A stretch of DNA of 64,000 bases from Brugia malayi. Lineage: Eukaryota > Nematoda > Chromadorea > Rhabditida > Onchocercidae. The notes below the pieces were generated by a model. That model was given only the letters and a program-made list of their open reading frames with translations, did no database searches and was not told the DNA's origin. The stretch is from positions 2,188,001 through 2,252,000 of the forward strand of contig NW_025062477.1 of the NCBI RefSeq assembly GCF_000002995.4, read 5' to 3'. How positions within the stretch are numbered: position 1 is the stretch's first letter; every line of letters starts with the position of its first letter. This document shows, piece by piece, positions 1-16,200 of the stretch. The position numbers and the translations under genes were made by a program.

Positions 1-818
1 AACTCTCTCACATATCTTTTCTTCCTTCAATTAATCGCATCCATCCTTTTACCTCAAATATTTTCAATGAGTTCGAAGCATTGGGTTAAGAAATCAGTTT
101 TAACGGGACAGTAAGAGGGCCACAAACAATCTGTGAAATTACATTACTCCTTGTAAAAAATGACGAATCATCTGCTCTGGTGCTTTTTTTTTTTTTTCGC
201 GGAGTTGCGGGGTTTAAATTGTGTGACTGTTGGAATTCATGAATTAGTGACTATCAGAAATATTTTTTTATTAGATTGGTAGAGAATAAAGTTAGTCAGA
301 GTTATCAGGACATATTATCTGCTGGTGTTCACTGATTTTTACGAGAATACTGTCATTTTTTGAAAAAAAAAAAAAAAAAAAAACGTGTAAAGCTTTATTA
401 TCGAGACTTATTACCAGGATGAAAATTTGTGCAAGCAAACACTTTGAAATCCTTCTTTTTTTTTTTTTTTTTTAATTTGTAATGCGAGTTTTTTTTTCCA
501 AATCTTTCTTCTTTGATAGTTGGAAAAGTTTGCTCTTGAAACTTGGAATAGCGGGATATATCGCAATAAAAATGTTAAATTCAAGCTACTAAAGTTTGCA
601 TTTAATTAAAATTCTCTCCAGTTGAACTGTATTTCATTCTGTTTTCACAACGATTTTCTATATGTATAAGCTAAGTGAGGTTTTTCTTTTTTTTTTTTTT
701 GGAAAAAACATTATTTCAAATTATTATGTTTTCAGGAAAGTTCAGCATCATTTCTTAGCAAACTGAGTGATATAGCAACTGAGTCCAAAGAGGTGTCTAT
801 AGACTGAGGTACCCGGAA
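1..818. other. 5' flank of the Arp3 gene
   Basis: No coding region is supported here. The stretch is AT-rich with several A or T homopolymers, for example near 190, 362 and 455. Two T-rich 3' splice-site-like sequences lie before the Arp3 start codon: a ttttcag ending at 735 and a tctatag ending at 802. Either could receive a spliced leader or close a 5' UTR intron. No core promoter motif can be defended. Confidence 0.5.
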
Positions 819-4442
<3,624 letters not shown>

Positions 4443-6762
4443 ATTTTCGGCATGAGGTTGAAACTAGTCGCGCATTCTTCAATTTGCGCATTGCGCTCAT
4501 TCAATTTTTTTTTTCAGTATTTCGATGCAGATTATTAAAGCTATTAAGTTTTGTTTGTTGGATTTTAAGAATAGAAAAGAAGTTGTTTAGAATAATTTAC
4601 ACTGAAAGGTCGTTTGAAATGAGTTGCTGTTGTGAGAACTACTTGTGAATTTCACTAATGAATAATAAGTTTACAAGAAGCTTGCGATCAAAGACGGAAG
4701 GTGTTATTATTCTAAATCTTCTTACGGATCTTGTAGTTAATAAACATGTTATGCTTTTTGTTCTCCTCACATATCGATGTGATTATATGATTTATCCGGG
4801 TTTATTATTGTTTTTATCACATTTACCCGATCCGATCATTGTCACTGTCTTTACATTTTTTTTTTATATTTATTAAGAATTGTTTTGAACCATGTCTTAC
4901 TCCGAAAAAGCACCTTGATTTTTGCTTTCATTTTAATTAAATTCATACTGAAAACTTCATATTTGCTGTTTTTATACATCATTTCCTTTTTAATGTCTTG
5001 GTACCATACATTATTTGAACACTTCCATGACATCATTTTTCTAGAAATTTTTTATCTGTTGAATTCATTCGTGAATATTGATATGAATTGGAAGGATTTG
5101 GATAATTGTCCTATATTAGTAATCTGCTAAGTCAAATAGTTTCAGTTTCCTCTGTCGGAGTAGAGAGAGAAAGTTTAGTTTTCTACCATTCGAATTCTTC
5201 CGAAATTAGCTGAAGGACTGAGAAAGTTTTCGAATTTTCTTTTTGAAATGACAGCAGCCATTTCATCATTATTTTTATCACTATTATTGATACTGTTATA
5301 TCATTCTTTTTTTTTTGCTGCAACTTTTTAGTACTTATAGTGCTAAAATTTCTTAATTTTTCATGTTTTAGTTTATTATTTTTTGTTTTTGTCAAAAAAG
5401 TAGATTAATTTATTGTTTTTTGAACTAAGATTTTTTAAACATAAGCATTAACTTTTTTTATCTCATCGATATTTTCAACTAATTGTTATACAAAGGGGTG
5501 ACTAACCATCCCAGACGTTTAATCGGGTTTGTCGTTTGCACAAATGCGCTACATAAATTATATATCCTAATATTTTTGGTAATTATTAATTTCAAATATA
5601 AGATAAGAGATGGTGCTAGAGTTGTAGATGCGATATATATATGGTTAAAGATTTCAGTTTGATTTTAAATTTATTTAGCTGAAATATTATTAATACGCAT
5701 TGGCTAGACGAAATGATTTGACGACTAACATTGTGAAGTTTTTTTGAGATGAAGGAAATAGGATAATGTGTCATTTTTGGTTGATTAAACATGGCAGTAA
5801 ATATCCGAATTATCATAGTAATTAGCTATTGATTAAATTAGTTGTACAGCTATAGCAGCGGGTTACACTAATTGTTTACGAGCTATTTCACATATTAAAA
5901 AGTGAGTTCAGAATATTTTGTTTTAAAAATTGTTTGTTTCTTACTATTTCTTTTCTGGCCACACTTTAAAATGTATTTGTTAAAAAAATTTTTCGATCAT
6001 ACTATGTAAATGAATGGCTCAAATTTTATGTGTGCTAGTAAAAAAAAAAAAAAATTCATTTTCGTTATGTTTGAAATTATTGAAATAAATACTGTTTTCA
6101 AAATTTTTTCATATGCATCGTTTTGCAGGAAGTTCCATACTTGTTTATGTTTGGAAGCTTATTTTTGAATTAAAAGAAAAAATGCTGGCCAGGTTCTTAA
6201 TTAATTAATTTGCTTGATTTAAAGAAAAAGACAAAGTATCCTTTGTTAACAGTGACCGACCGCATAGTGCAGAAAGTGTCTGAGCTTGTTTTTCTAACAT
6301 GACATTGTCTTGTCAGTTAACAATCATAAGCTGTATAGTGTTTGGAGTTATTATTAGTATTATTATTATTTTAATGAAATTCAAGTCTCTATGAGTTGTT
6401 AAAATCCTATTAAATCTGTTTTATTGTTCTTCTAACTTTGCTTTTTTAGGAGTTTAGAAAGCTTTTTGCTTTTTTTTTTGGATAAATTATTGTTTCGAAA
6501 ATACTTTGATTTGCTTAATTTCGTTAGGATAGAAGCTGAATATGCAGGCTTTTAACTTCACTGGGTATAACTTTTACTATAATTCTGATATCGTTTTGCT
6601 CATTTTCATTATTTAATTAGACCTTTTGGTTTTAATTTTAATTATAGCAAATTGATTGGTTTCATTTTTTTTTTTTATTTTTTTTTAATTAATTTAGTTT
6701 ATAATTCTCTAAAGAAAGTGCTTTCGTTTTATCAATATTCGGAAAACTGATTGGGTCTCTAG
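4443..6762. other. Arp3-DCTN5 intergenic region, including the Arp3 3' UTR
   Basis: No coding region is supported; the short open frames are AT-rich chance frames. An AATAAA at 4739-4744, about 300 bases after the Arp3 stop codon, is a reasonable polyadenylation signal. The rest is AT-rich with scattered homopolymers and a short ATT run near 6347-6370. Confidence 0.5.
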
Positions 6763-7674
6763 ATGGATCTTCAAATGATTTATTATGATAAATCTGAATA
6801 TGTGGAAACAGCTACGGGTAACAAAGTAAATCGGAAATCAAGATTATTTGGTAGTCAAAATATTGTATTGAATGGAAAAGTAAGTTAATGTTGACTGTAT
6901 GTTATCATATCGTTTTTGATTTAAATTTGATTATAATGCATTAGGAATATTGTGATAGTTGATACTTTAATGATTAGTGTCTGATGAGTATGATAGCTAA
7001 TATTTTAATTTATTAAAGAAATAATGACAAGCTCATTGCTCTTTTAATTTTTCGAGAATTTTACATCATAATTTGTTAATTTTAAATTTGTTAATGTTAA
7101 TTATTTTTCTTTGCTACATTTTAGTCAACATTGATGAAAGATTGTATCTTACGTGGTGATATGCATAATATTCGAACAGGTAGATACTGTGTTGTTGGTG
7201 AACGTACTATCATTCGACCGTCTTATAAACGTTTCAGTAAAGGATTGACATTCTTTCCTGTGCATATTGGTGATCATGTATTTATTGGAAATGTAAGTTT
7301 TATACTAATATTTCTCTTATTCCTCTTTCTTTTTCTTTTTGGGAGTGAGGTTCATACAAATGTGTACAAAATTAAAAATTAACTAATATATGTTAGATTA
7401 AAAATTTCGATAAATTCCATTTATCTGTGGTTGATTATAATTTTTGATTCTTTTCGATTTATTTATTATTTTTGAGGACTGTATAGTAATGGCTGCAGAG
7501 ATTGGAGCATTTGTGCATATTGGCAATAATGTTATAATTGGTCGTAGTGTAATAATTAAAAGTTGTGTACAAGTATTGCCAAATACAGTAGTGCCACATG
7601 ATGCTGTTATTCCACCTTTTTCTATTGTAGGAGGTAATCCAGGTGTGTTTTTGTCATTCTGTCATTTAACTATT

Positions 7675-7709
<35 letters not shown>

Positions 7710-7984
7710 TAAATTGAACAACGAAGGAGCTTTTTAATGGGAATTTAATTTGATTTTTTTTTTTTTTTTTCAAGATCTAAATAATGTATGAAAAAATTTT
7801 GCAATAAAATGAAATAATTTCATTTCTTATGCATATATAATAGATATATTCCAGATTAAACTCACTTTTAGGTACTGTTATTGGACATTTACCGGAATCA
7901 ACACAAGAATTGATGACACAAGCAACGCGCAATTTTTATGATAATTTCGTGCCAGATTCAAAAAATTCATCCATTGTTGCATAG
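6763..7984 (+). CDS. DCTN5: Dynactin subunit 5 (p25)
   Basis: p25 is a small left-handed beta-helix subunit of the dynactin pointed-end complex, which links the dynein motor to membrane cargo such as endosomes. Four exons join in frame: 6763-6879, 7125-7292, 7477-7642 and 7872-7984, giving 187 residues (human about 182). The N-terminal block [20 protein letters not shown], the motif [10 protein letters not shown] and later [10 protein letters not shown] match p25. Hexapeptide-type repeats with spaced I/V and G follow, for example [14 protein letters not shown]. The C-terminal block LPESTQELM is also conserved. A splice acceptor (tctctag) directly abuts the ATG, so the mRNA is probably spliced-leader trans-spliced with almost no 5' UTR. 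The third acceptor is tttttgag, weaker than its neighbours but frame-preserving. The last intron contains a 32-T run. The nearest AATAAA I noted downstream is at 8728-8733, far enough away that another signal may be used. Confidence 0.94.
7677..7708 (+). repeat. 32-base T homopolymer in the DCTN5 last intron
   Basis: An uninterrupted run of T lies just after the third DCTN5 exon, and a shorter T run follows near 7756. It is the longest homopolymer I noticed in the window and a likely site of length error or polymorphism. Confidence 0.9.
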
Positions 7985-8165
7985 GAATTTATAGCTCATA
8001 TCCTTTTTTCTTGTCAAATGTTTCACGAAGAAGATAAATCGCATTGGAAATGGATGGTTTTTGTTTAGATTTATAAAATTTCATTGTAGAATTTTGATTT
8101 CTTATTGTGATACGCAATCGGTTCCCTTCTTTTTCTAATTTACTGAAATTTTAATAGTGCTATGT

Positions 8166-8197
8166 GCTTACGTTGGAAGTAGCTTACGTTGGAAGTA
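8166..8197 (+). repeat. 16-bp exact tandem duplication
   Basis: Two adjacent copies of gcttacgttggaagta lie about 180 bases after the DCTN5 stop, probably within its 3' UTR. Confidence 0.85.
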
Positions 8198-8892
8198 AGT
8201 TATTAATTATTGTAAATATGGAAAGAAAACGTTTGCATTTTTTTTTTTTTCACAAGACATATTTGAATTACCTGTGTTCATATGATATTCGTTTGTGACA
8301 TTGTGACAGGTATGAAGTTCTTATGTTCTTTACCGGATTCAAAGCTAATGCAAAAAGTTGTTTGATGAGACACAAAATTTCGACTGTATTAATTAATTGA
8401 ACATAAAGTTCTTCCAAAACTGAAGAAGCTGTTTTATTTATGAATTTTAAAAATTTCTCTATGAAATATTGCTTGAATGAATGAATTGTTTAATTTTATG
8501 CTTGAATAGAATTTTATGTACTATCTCTAAAACAAAGCCTATCTTCAGTCTTCAGGTGATAGCTTATTCTAAACTGAAAATTAAATCACGAAATTAAAAA
8601 ATTTTAATTATATATGAATTAGAATTGGCTGTGTACTTGTAAATGAATAATTCATTTCAAATTTGGTAGATACGGAAGCGTGTTACAGATACGTAAATAG
8701 ATTACTTACGTAAAGAGTAATCGGTCCAATAAACGGTATTATAAATTCGGCATCACATAAATTTTGCTTATTTTAATTTAATAATGATAATATGCATTGC
8801 ATTAGACTTTTAATTAATAATGAAATCATTTTAGAAGCGAAATTTAAGGTTGAATTATTTTCCCTTGGTGCAAGCATTTTCTGCTTTCCCTA

Positions 8893-8894
<2 letters not shown>

Positions 8895-8930
<36 letters not shown>
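8895..8930 (+). repeat. (TG)18 microsatellite
   Basis: Uninterrupted TG dinucleotide repeat between the convergent DCTN5 and GPI-protein genes. Confidence 0.95.
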
Positions 8931-8931
<1 letters not shown>

Positions 8932-10036
8932 TCATTCAAATTTTACAGTTTCAAGCATTTCAATAATTCGTAATAAAATTAGTGTCTATTCCTCTTTAAT
9001 TGAAAATGGAATATATTAAATTGTTTCGATCCGAAATAGTTAGTTATTATACTAAGGAGATTTTACTCATTAAAATAACATCGCTGGAAAGTGAAAAAGA
9101 AAAAAAAAAAAAAAGAAAAAAGAATTATTGAGGAAGAAAATAATTAACAACAAGAAACTCTTATCAATAATAAAAAATTAAGTTAAATCTAACAAAATAT
9201 AAATTCGAGAAATTTCGCCTAATTTAATTCTTGACATAAGCGATGTAAACTCAATTGATTAATTTTAGGATAAAACAATGCTATGCTATAAATATAATTT
9301 TCTTTTATTTTACAAAGTGATAAGTTAATTCTGTTATTTGTGAATATTTTTGTTTACAATAATTTGTGATCAAATATAATTTTATAAGTAACTAACTAAC
9401 GAATGGCAGTTTATTAAATGATTGCTTCTTCAAATTATAAGCAAATTTTGTAATCTTTAATGCAAAAATTACTTGAATAAATTTATTTCAATTATATTTG
9501 AATTAATAAAGATTAGATTGCAAAAAAAAAAAAAAAAAATTGTGAATTTACATTGATTTGATGTGATATCAATTATGATTAAAATAATTTCCATTTTCTT
9601 AGAGTTACCAATTTTGGGCAGAAATGATTTTAAAATTCAATGATTTCAAAAATTACAATTTTAAAATTACAATTTGATATTACACTCAAATCAAGTCATC
9701 CGACTTGTATATTTAAAAAAAAATGTGAAATTATTCGATATTACAATTGATGTGCAAATTTTAAATTAGATTCGGTTTTTTTAACTAATTTAATATTTTG
9801 TTAATTGCCATTTTTTTTAATTTAAAAAAAAAAAAAAAAAAAACCATGATTACAATTTACTTGTAATAAAATAATGAATATATGATGTTTACATGATAAT
9901 TATAAATACATATAATATACAACAATAGTAATAATGAAACAATATCTGAAGAAAAAAAAAATACGTCCAATATTTTTTTTTTTTTTAATTTCACTTAAAA
10001 GAAATGCATAAAAAAGAAAAAATATTTAATAAGATG

Positions 10037-10254
10037 TCATAAAGATAGTAGGAATCGAAATGAAAATAATGAAAATGGTAAAGTGAAAAAAATAGATGAT
10101 GATAACAGTAATGTTGATAATGATAATGATGATGATGATGATGACGATGATATTCTGTGGCTATTATTAAAAATATTATGGTTATTATGATTATCACTAT
10201 CACCATTGTTATTATTTTTATTGTTGATCCATTCGTGATTAACTGCTTGTTGTC

Positions 10255-10285
<31 letters not shown>

Positions 10286-13200
10286 TCTTTCCCATTCCCA
10301 TTGATCTAATTGTGTTTTTGGCGCTGATTGGCTATAAGTAATAATTGGACTAATAGTACTATTTGCTTTCAATCGATTATAGTCTGATTTAACTTTTAAT
10401 TCATCTTCTTTCCGTTGTTGTTGTTGTTTATAAATTTTACGCTCAGTATGCAAATATGATTTTGTAAAATTTGTTTCAGTAATTTGAGCTCCAGCAGCAA
10501 TATTAGCATTTTGTGACGATGAAATTATCATAGCATTTGTAGTAGGAGAAGAAGAAATAATATGTTTTAATAGTGAATTAGTTACTAGTTTTGAATTTGA
10601 TAATTTTTTATCATCAAATAGAGTAGATTGTAAGTGTGAATTAAAAATAGATGTTATCAGTGAATTAGTTTCATAAAATGTAGAATGATTATCAGTTGAT
10701 ATTGTTATCGTAGTATCAATCATATTAATAGGAATAGTTTTAGGTGTTACTTTAGTATGAGGAATTGTATCAGTAACAGATACTATTTTATGTTTTTTAT
10801 CACCGTTAGGAATTTCAGTAATAAAAATTCCATTAATAAATTTTGCATCTGTACTAGTCGTTTGTGGAATTGTTTTAGTGATAGCAGTTTTATCAGTTGA
10901 TATCATTGTATCAGTTGCTAAAGTTGTTGTTAAATTTGTTATGTGTAGTGATGCTGAAAGCGATAAATTACTCAATAATACTTCCAATGATTTGCTATTT
11001 TTATATTTTGATGAATTCATCGATTGTGATAAGCTTGTTGTTGTTGTTGTGGTTTTTCTGAAAAATAAATTTCTAAAATTTTTAAAGATTATAAAAAAAA
11101 AAAAAAAAGAGAAGAAGCAAAAAGATATAAATAATTGAAATGATGAATAAAATTTTAGTTGACAATTATTCAAAATACAAATGAATAATATATCATTTTA
11201 ACGATTAGTAAATAGTATATATAAATTAAATTTAAAATTTAAATGTAAAATTTTTTTTAAAAAAAAAAATGAAACTATTTAATACAATCAGTTGAATAAA
11301 GATCCAATTTAATTTATCAACCTAAAATTTAAAATAATTTAGATGAATTATTTTATTTTATTTTATTTTTTTATTAGTATTGTAAACATTTTTTGATAAA
11401 AATATCAATGCTAATATCATAATGAATATTATTTAAATTTGAAGTGAAAATAAGAATTTTACATTAAAAAAATTAAAATTTATTTAACAATTTTTATCAT
11501 AATGATACTAACAATTTCTGTTAATTTTTTATAAAAAAAAAGAAAAAATCCTAAAATGTCCTAAAATGAAAATTAGAAAAAAATTACCAAAATTTAATTC
11601 ATTTTACAAAAGGAAAAAATCCTAAAATGTCCTAAAATGAAAATTATAAAAATTCCAAAATTTAATTCATTTTACAAACTCTAAACTAGTGTTAATTTTT
11701 TATATAAAAAAAAGGAAAAAAATCCTAAAATGTCCTAAAATGAAAATTAGAAAAAAAAATTACCAAAATTTAATTCATTTTACAAACTCTAAACTATTCG
11801 CTTATAATTGTAAAATAATTATTAAAATATCAAAACAATAATACAATTAATAACAAAATAATTGCTTATTTTGTCTCTTTGTTTCATTTTTATTTCATCA
11901 AATATTCCTTCGCATTTTAATTAATTTCAATTTTTGTTTTTGTTTTTGTTTTTTTTTTTTTTTTTTGTTGTTTATCTCAAAACTATACAAATCTTTCATA
12001 TAAGCATTAGCAATGTTGGTAAGTTTTTTTTTTTTTATCAATCACTTTATTTACTATTCACAAAATGTTTTTTTTTTCCCGCGGGTATATTGCTTAAACA
12101 TTTTTTTTCTCTTCTTTGTTTCTTTCCCTTTTTTTTTCCCGCGGGTATATTGCTTTAATCATTTTACCCTTGTTTCTTTTTTTTTTTTTCAGCTCTTTTA
12201 CAATTACCATCTGCAATTTGCTTTTATGTAATTTTTTTTTTTTTTGCCAAGCATTTTTGAATATCAAATTTATTTTCTATAGCTCAATAATACCAAAATT
12301 TTATTTACATATTTTTTTATATATTTTAGTTATTTTATTTTATTTTATTTTTAGTGGAAAAATTTATTCAATAATTGATTAAAATTTCAATAAAAAAGAA
12401 TTGAAAAATATATGAGTGAAAGTAGAAAGTTATTTTTCAATAATTTACTGAACTGAAATAAAAATTTGTTTAAATTAGAATTTGTTTGAAGTTTTTTCCA
12501 AGAAAAAAAATGTGGCAGAGGGAAAAAAAAAAAGAAAAATCAAAAAAGGAATTAAAAATAATTGAATAAGGCTAATAAAGTGACATTTAATGAAAAAAAT
12601 TAAGAATGAAATTGAAATTTTAACTTAATAAAAATTAATAATTCGTTTAAAAAAATATTATTGCTATGAATGCTACAACTGTGATAAAAATAAATTTACA
12701 TGAATTTTGTTTATTTCTAATTTAATACTTTTAATAACAAAGAACAAAAAAAAAAAAATGAGAAAATTTTGTTAAAATTTATTTTCTGAAAATTGAATGA
12801 AAATTTTTTAGACTTTTGCTTTTTTCATTTTAATCATTTCAATAAATGTAAAATTATAACTTTTTAAATGGAAGAAATTTGTATGTATTAATTTCAAAAA
12901 TTTTTTTAAATTAATCAAATGATTCATTCATCCTTTCATCCTTTCATCATTTGATGCATACTAAATTTCCATAATGCATAAAACGTTTGATAAATTTATT
13001 TGCACTTTTTTTTTTTTTTTTTTGTTCTTTATGACTAATAAAAAATGACGTACGCCGCTTTTTTAACGTCTAATTTTTATTCTATAATTTGCACAAAAAA
13101 AAAAATTGAACAAAATTTGAAATAAAATATTTTATGGTATGTGATATTTGCACATAACTTTTAAGTTATGTATACCTAAAGAACAGTAAGTATTACTTTT

Positions 13201-16200
13201 ATACAAAAACTTCAAATCTTTTCCTTTTTTTTTTTTTTTTTTTACTGTTTGAATATAACTTAGATATGCGTTTTTTTTTTTTTTTTTTGATGACTAAAAA
13301 TTTTTTATTTAACAAATTTTTCTCATTTTTTTTTCTCAATATTAAAAATATTATTAGAAAATTTTTGCACCAACAAATAATATATTATGTTAAAAAAGAT
13401 TGAAGAGAGATTGTTGTTAAATATGAGTTTGGTGATAATATAATTTGGTTAATTTAATTAATGTATTAATTTAATTAATTTGTTATGTATTAATTTCACA
13501 CATTAAATTAACAATATTTCATTTTATAAATTTCAGAAATTAATGGTATAGTAGTATTTCAATCTATAATTTCAAAAATTATAAAATTTTTTTAGAATTT
13601 TTCGTTTTTTTTTTTTTCACTAACCTTGTTGCGATAAGTTTGTCGGGAATTGCTAATGCTTGCCAATGAAAGCCATCATCGCTGAAGAAAAAGAAAAAAA
13701 AATGAAGAATCATAAAAGTAAAACTTTTATTTTTTTTTTTCAGTTTGCAAAAGTTATAAATTGAGATTAAAATTTATAAAATAATAAATATGATATTAGC
13801 TCTTTGATTTCATCTTATTTCTCATCCTTTGATTATACTTTAATTAGGTAATACTTAGATCAGATAATCGGTTGAAGTATAAACAAATAAGCAATCTATG
13901 AAATTGTAATTAGCTAATTTACATATTCTAATGGAGTTTTAATCTACTGATTATGTCATTGGCATTATAAATGAGTAAATAAATGAAATAAATAATTGGA
14001 CAAATAAACAAATAAAGAAAATTGAGCAATTCATTTTAGTTTTGAATTTACTAAAGTGAAAAAAAAAAAAAAAAAATTAGCTAAACTTCAACATTTAAAC
14101 AAAATATTATTCCAATTTCTTCCTTTTTTTTTTTTTTTTTTTTTTTTATCAAACATTTATGCAACTTTTTTTCTCAATCGATTGTTTCCTTTTCTTTTCA
14201 ATGGTTTAAAAAAAAAAGAAAAAAGAAAAAATTATCTATTTGATTATTTATGGAATTTTTAATAGTTCCATTAATTACTTGCAGAAATTGCAATTAATTT
14301 AATCAGCAAAAATGTGACCAAAATTGCTTTGTTGCAATTAAATATTAAAAACAAATTGAAATGATTAATTAATTTACCTATCACTTAGTATTCATTTATT
14401 TATTACCTAGGTCAATTAGTAGTATACCATTTGCTACCAGAAATAAATTAATAATTCCAATTTTAATTTTATTATAATCAATTTTATTTTCCACTAATTT
14501 CTTTTTTTTCAATTTAAACATATAAAATAAAACTATTTAAACAATTTTAATGAGTGATAAATATCTTCCACAAATATCTGAGACTCGTATTCCCCCCCCC
14601 CTTTCCCCGTATCATACAGTATATCTTCGTTCCCCATTATCAGATATCTTCTCAACAATGATGCACAAATGAAATTACAAATATTTCCCACACTGATTGC
14701 ACTATATTATAACACTGATAAGAAAGATAACAGCACTGATTAGTGTGATGCATACTAAATGGATTGTAATGTTGATTAAGTAATACTTAAATCAGATAAA
14801 ATAGACATTTTGATATGAATTAGTTTGAATATGATTGATTGAATTAAACTAGTACTGATTAGATGATACTATTGATCATAAATTATCACTGATTAAAATT
14901 GATCGATAAAAATTTTCATTTAATGCTTAGTGTTTTTTTTTTTTTCGAATAATTTCTTTATTATTTTTTACTTTTTAAATAAAGATATATGGAGAGAGCG
15001 CTGAATATATACATATTTAAATATTAATAAATAGAAAAAAAAAAATCGAATACAGAGAAATTCAAAATTTATTCCTTTTTTTTTTTATTATTCTCAAACT
15101 TTTATTAAATCGGATTAAACTTGAAATATTATTCAAATAATCAACTTTTTTTAAAAAAAAAAAAAAGAAACTTAAAAAAGAAATAAAAAATTTGAAAAAA
15201 CAGACAAAGTAAGAATTTGCAGCAAATTTTAGCGCAAATTTTTTTTTAAATTAGTATAGTTGGGAAGTTATCAAGTTAGAAATATAATAAATAAATTTTT
15301 CTGAAATATTTCATAAAAAAATTTACTACTTTTTTATCATTATCATTTTAAGTATACACTATATATCGTATAGCAATTCAGAATAAAACAGATTGGAAAT
15401 ATCATAAAATAAATAAATATTATTTCAAATATAAACTTTTGCAATAAAAAAAAAAAAAAAAAAAAAAAAAAACGAAAATAAAGTTTTATTTAAAATGTAG
15501 TTAGCATAAGTAAGTCGACGATAGTAAAATGGGCGCAACCTGTTTTTTAGCGCATTTAACGCGATAAAACATAATGTGTCTAATGGTACTTACAGCTAAT
15601 GGTACCTACAAATTTTTTAATTAAAAAATAAAAATTATGAATTAAAAAAAAGGAAATCAATTTAATAGAGTTAACAGAGCAATGGATAACTTTGAAAAAG
15701 ACTATTTCAAATTTTAACATCAAATTATTGTTTCTATTTGAATTAAATCAAAAAAAAATATATTTTAGGAAAAAAAAAAAAAAATGAAAAAGAAAAAATT
15801 TTGCCTACTTCATTCTGCAATGAGAAAAACTTTCAAAAATGATAATTTAGAATTCTTTAAATCTATATATAATAACAAATCACAACTATTTTTATCTGTT
15901 TTCTTCAATTTTAATTTTCCATCAAATTTGGTGACAAAAATTTACGGTAATGTTGACATTTCAAAATTTAAATTTTAATCAAAACTAATGAAAATATTTG
16001 ATTAAGCAAGACTAAAATGTTTGCAAATATTGCCAGGTTTTGTTTAAAAATTTTTTTCCAAGCTTTTAACCTCTAAAAAAAAAAAAAAAGGTTTTTTGAA
16101 ATTTGCAAGCTTTTTAAACATATTTTAAAAATTATTTCAAAACTGAACAGTTATTGTAGTTTATTTTTAATAATTTGTAACATCTGGCAATCGTTTAAAA

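Larger units (their letters stand above)
7985..10036. other. DCTN5 to GPI-protein intergenic region (convergent genes)
   Basis: The 3' ends of a plus-strand and a minus-strand gene face each other here. No coding region is supported. The stretch holds a 16-bp tandem duplication (8166-8197), a TG microsatellite (8895-8930), a possible AATAAA at 8728-8733 and many A/T homopolymers. Confidence 0.5.
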
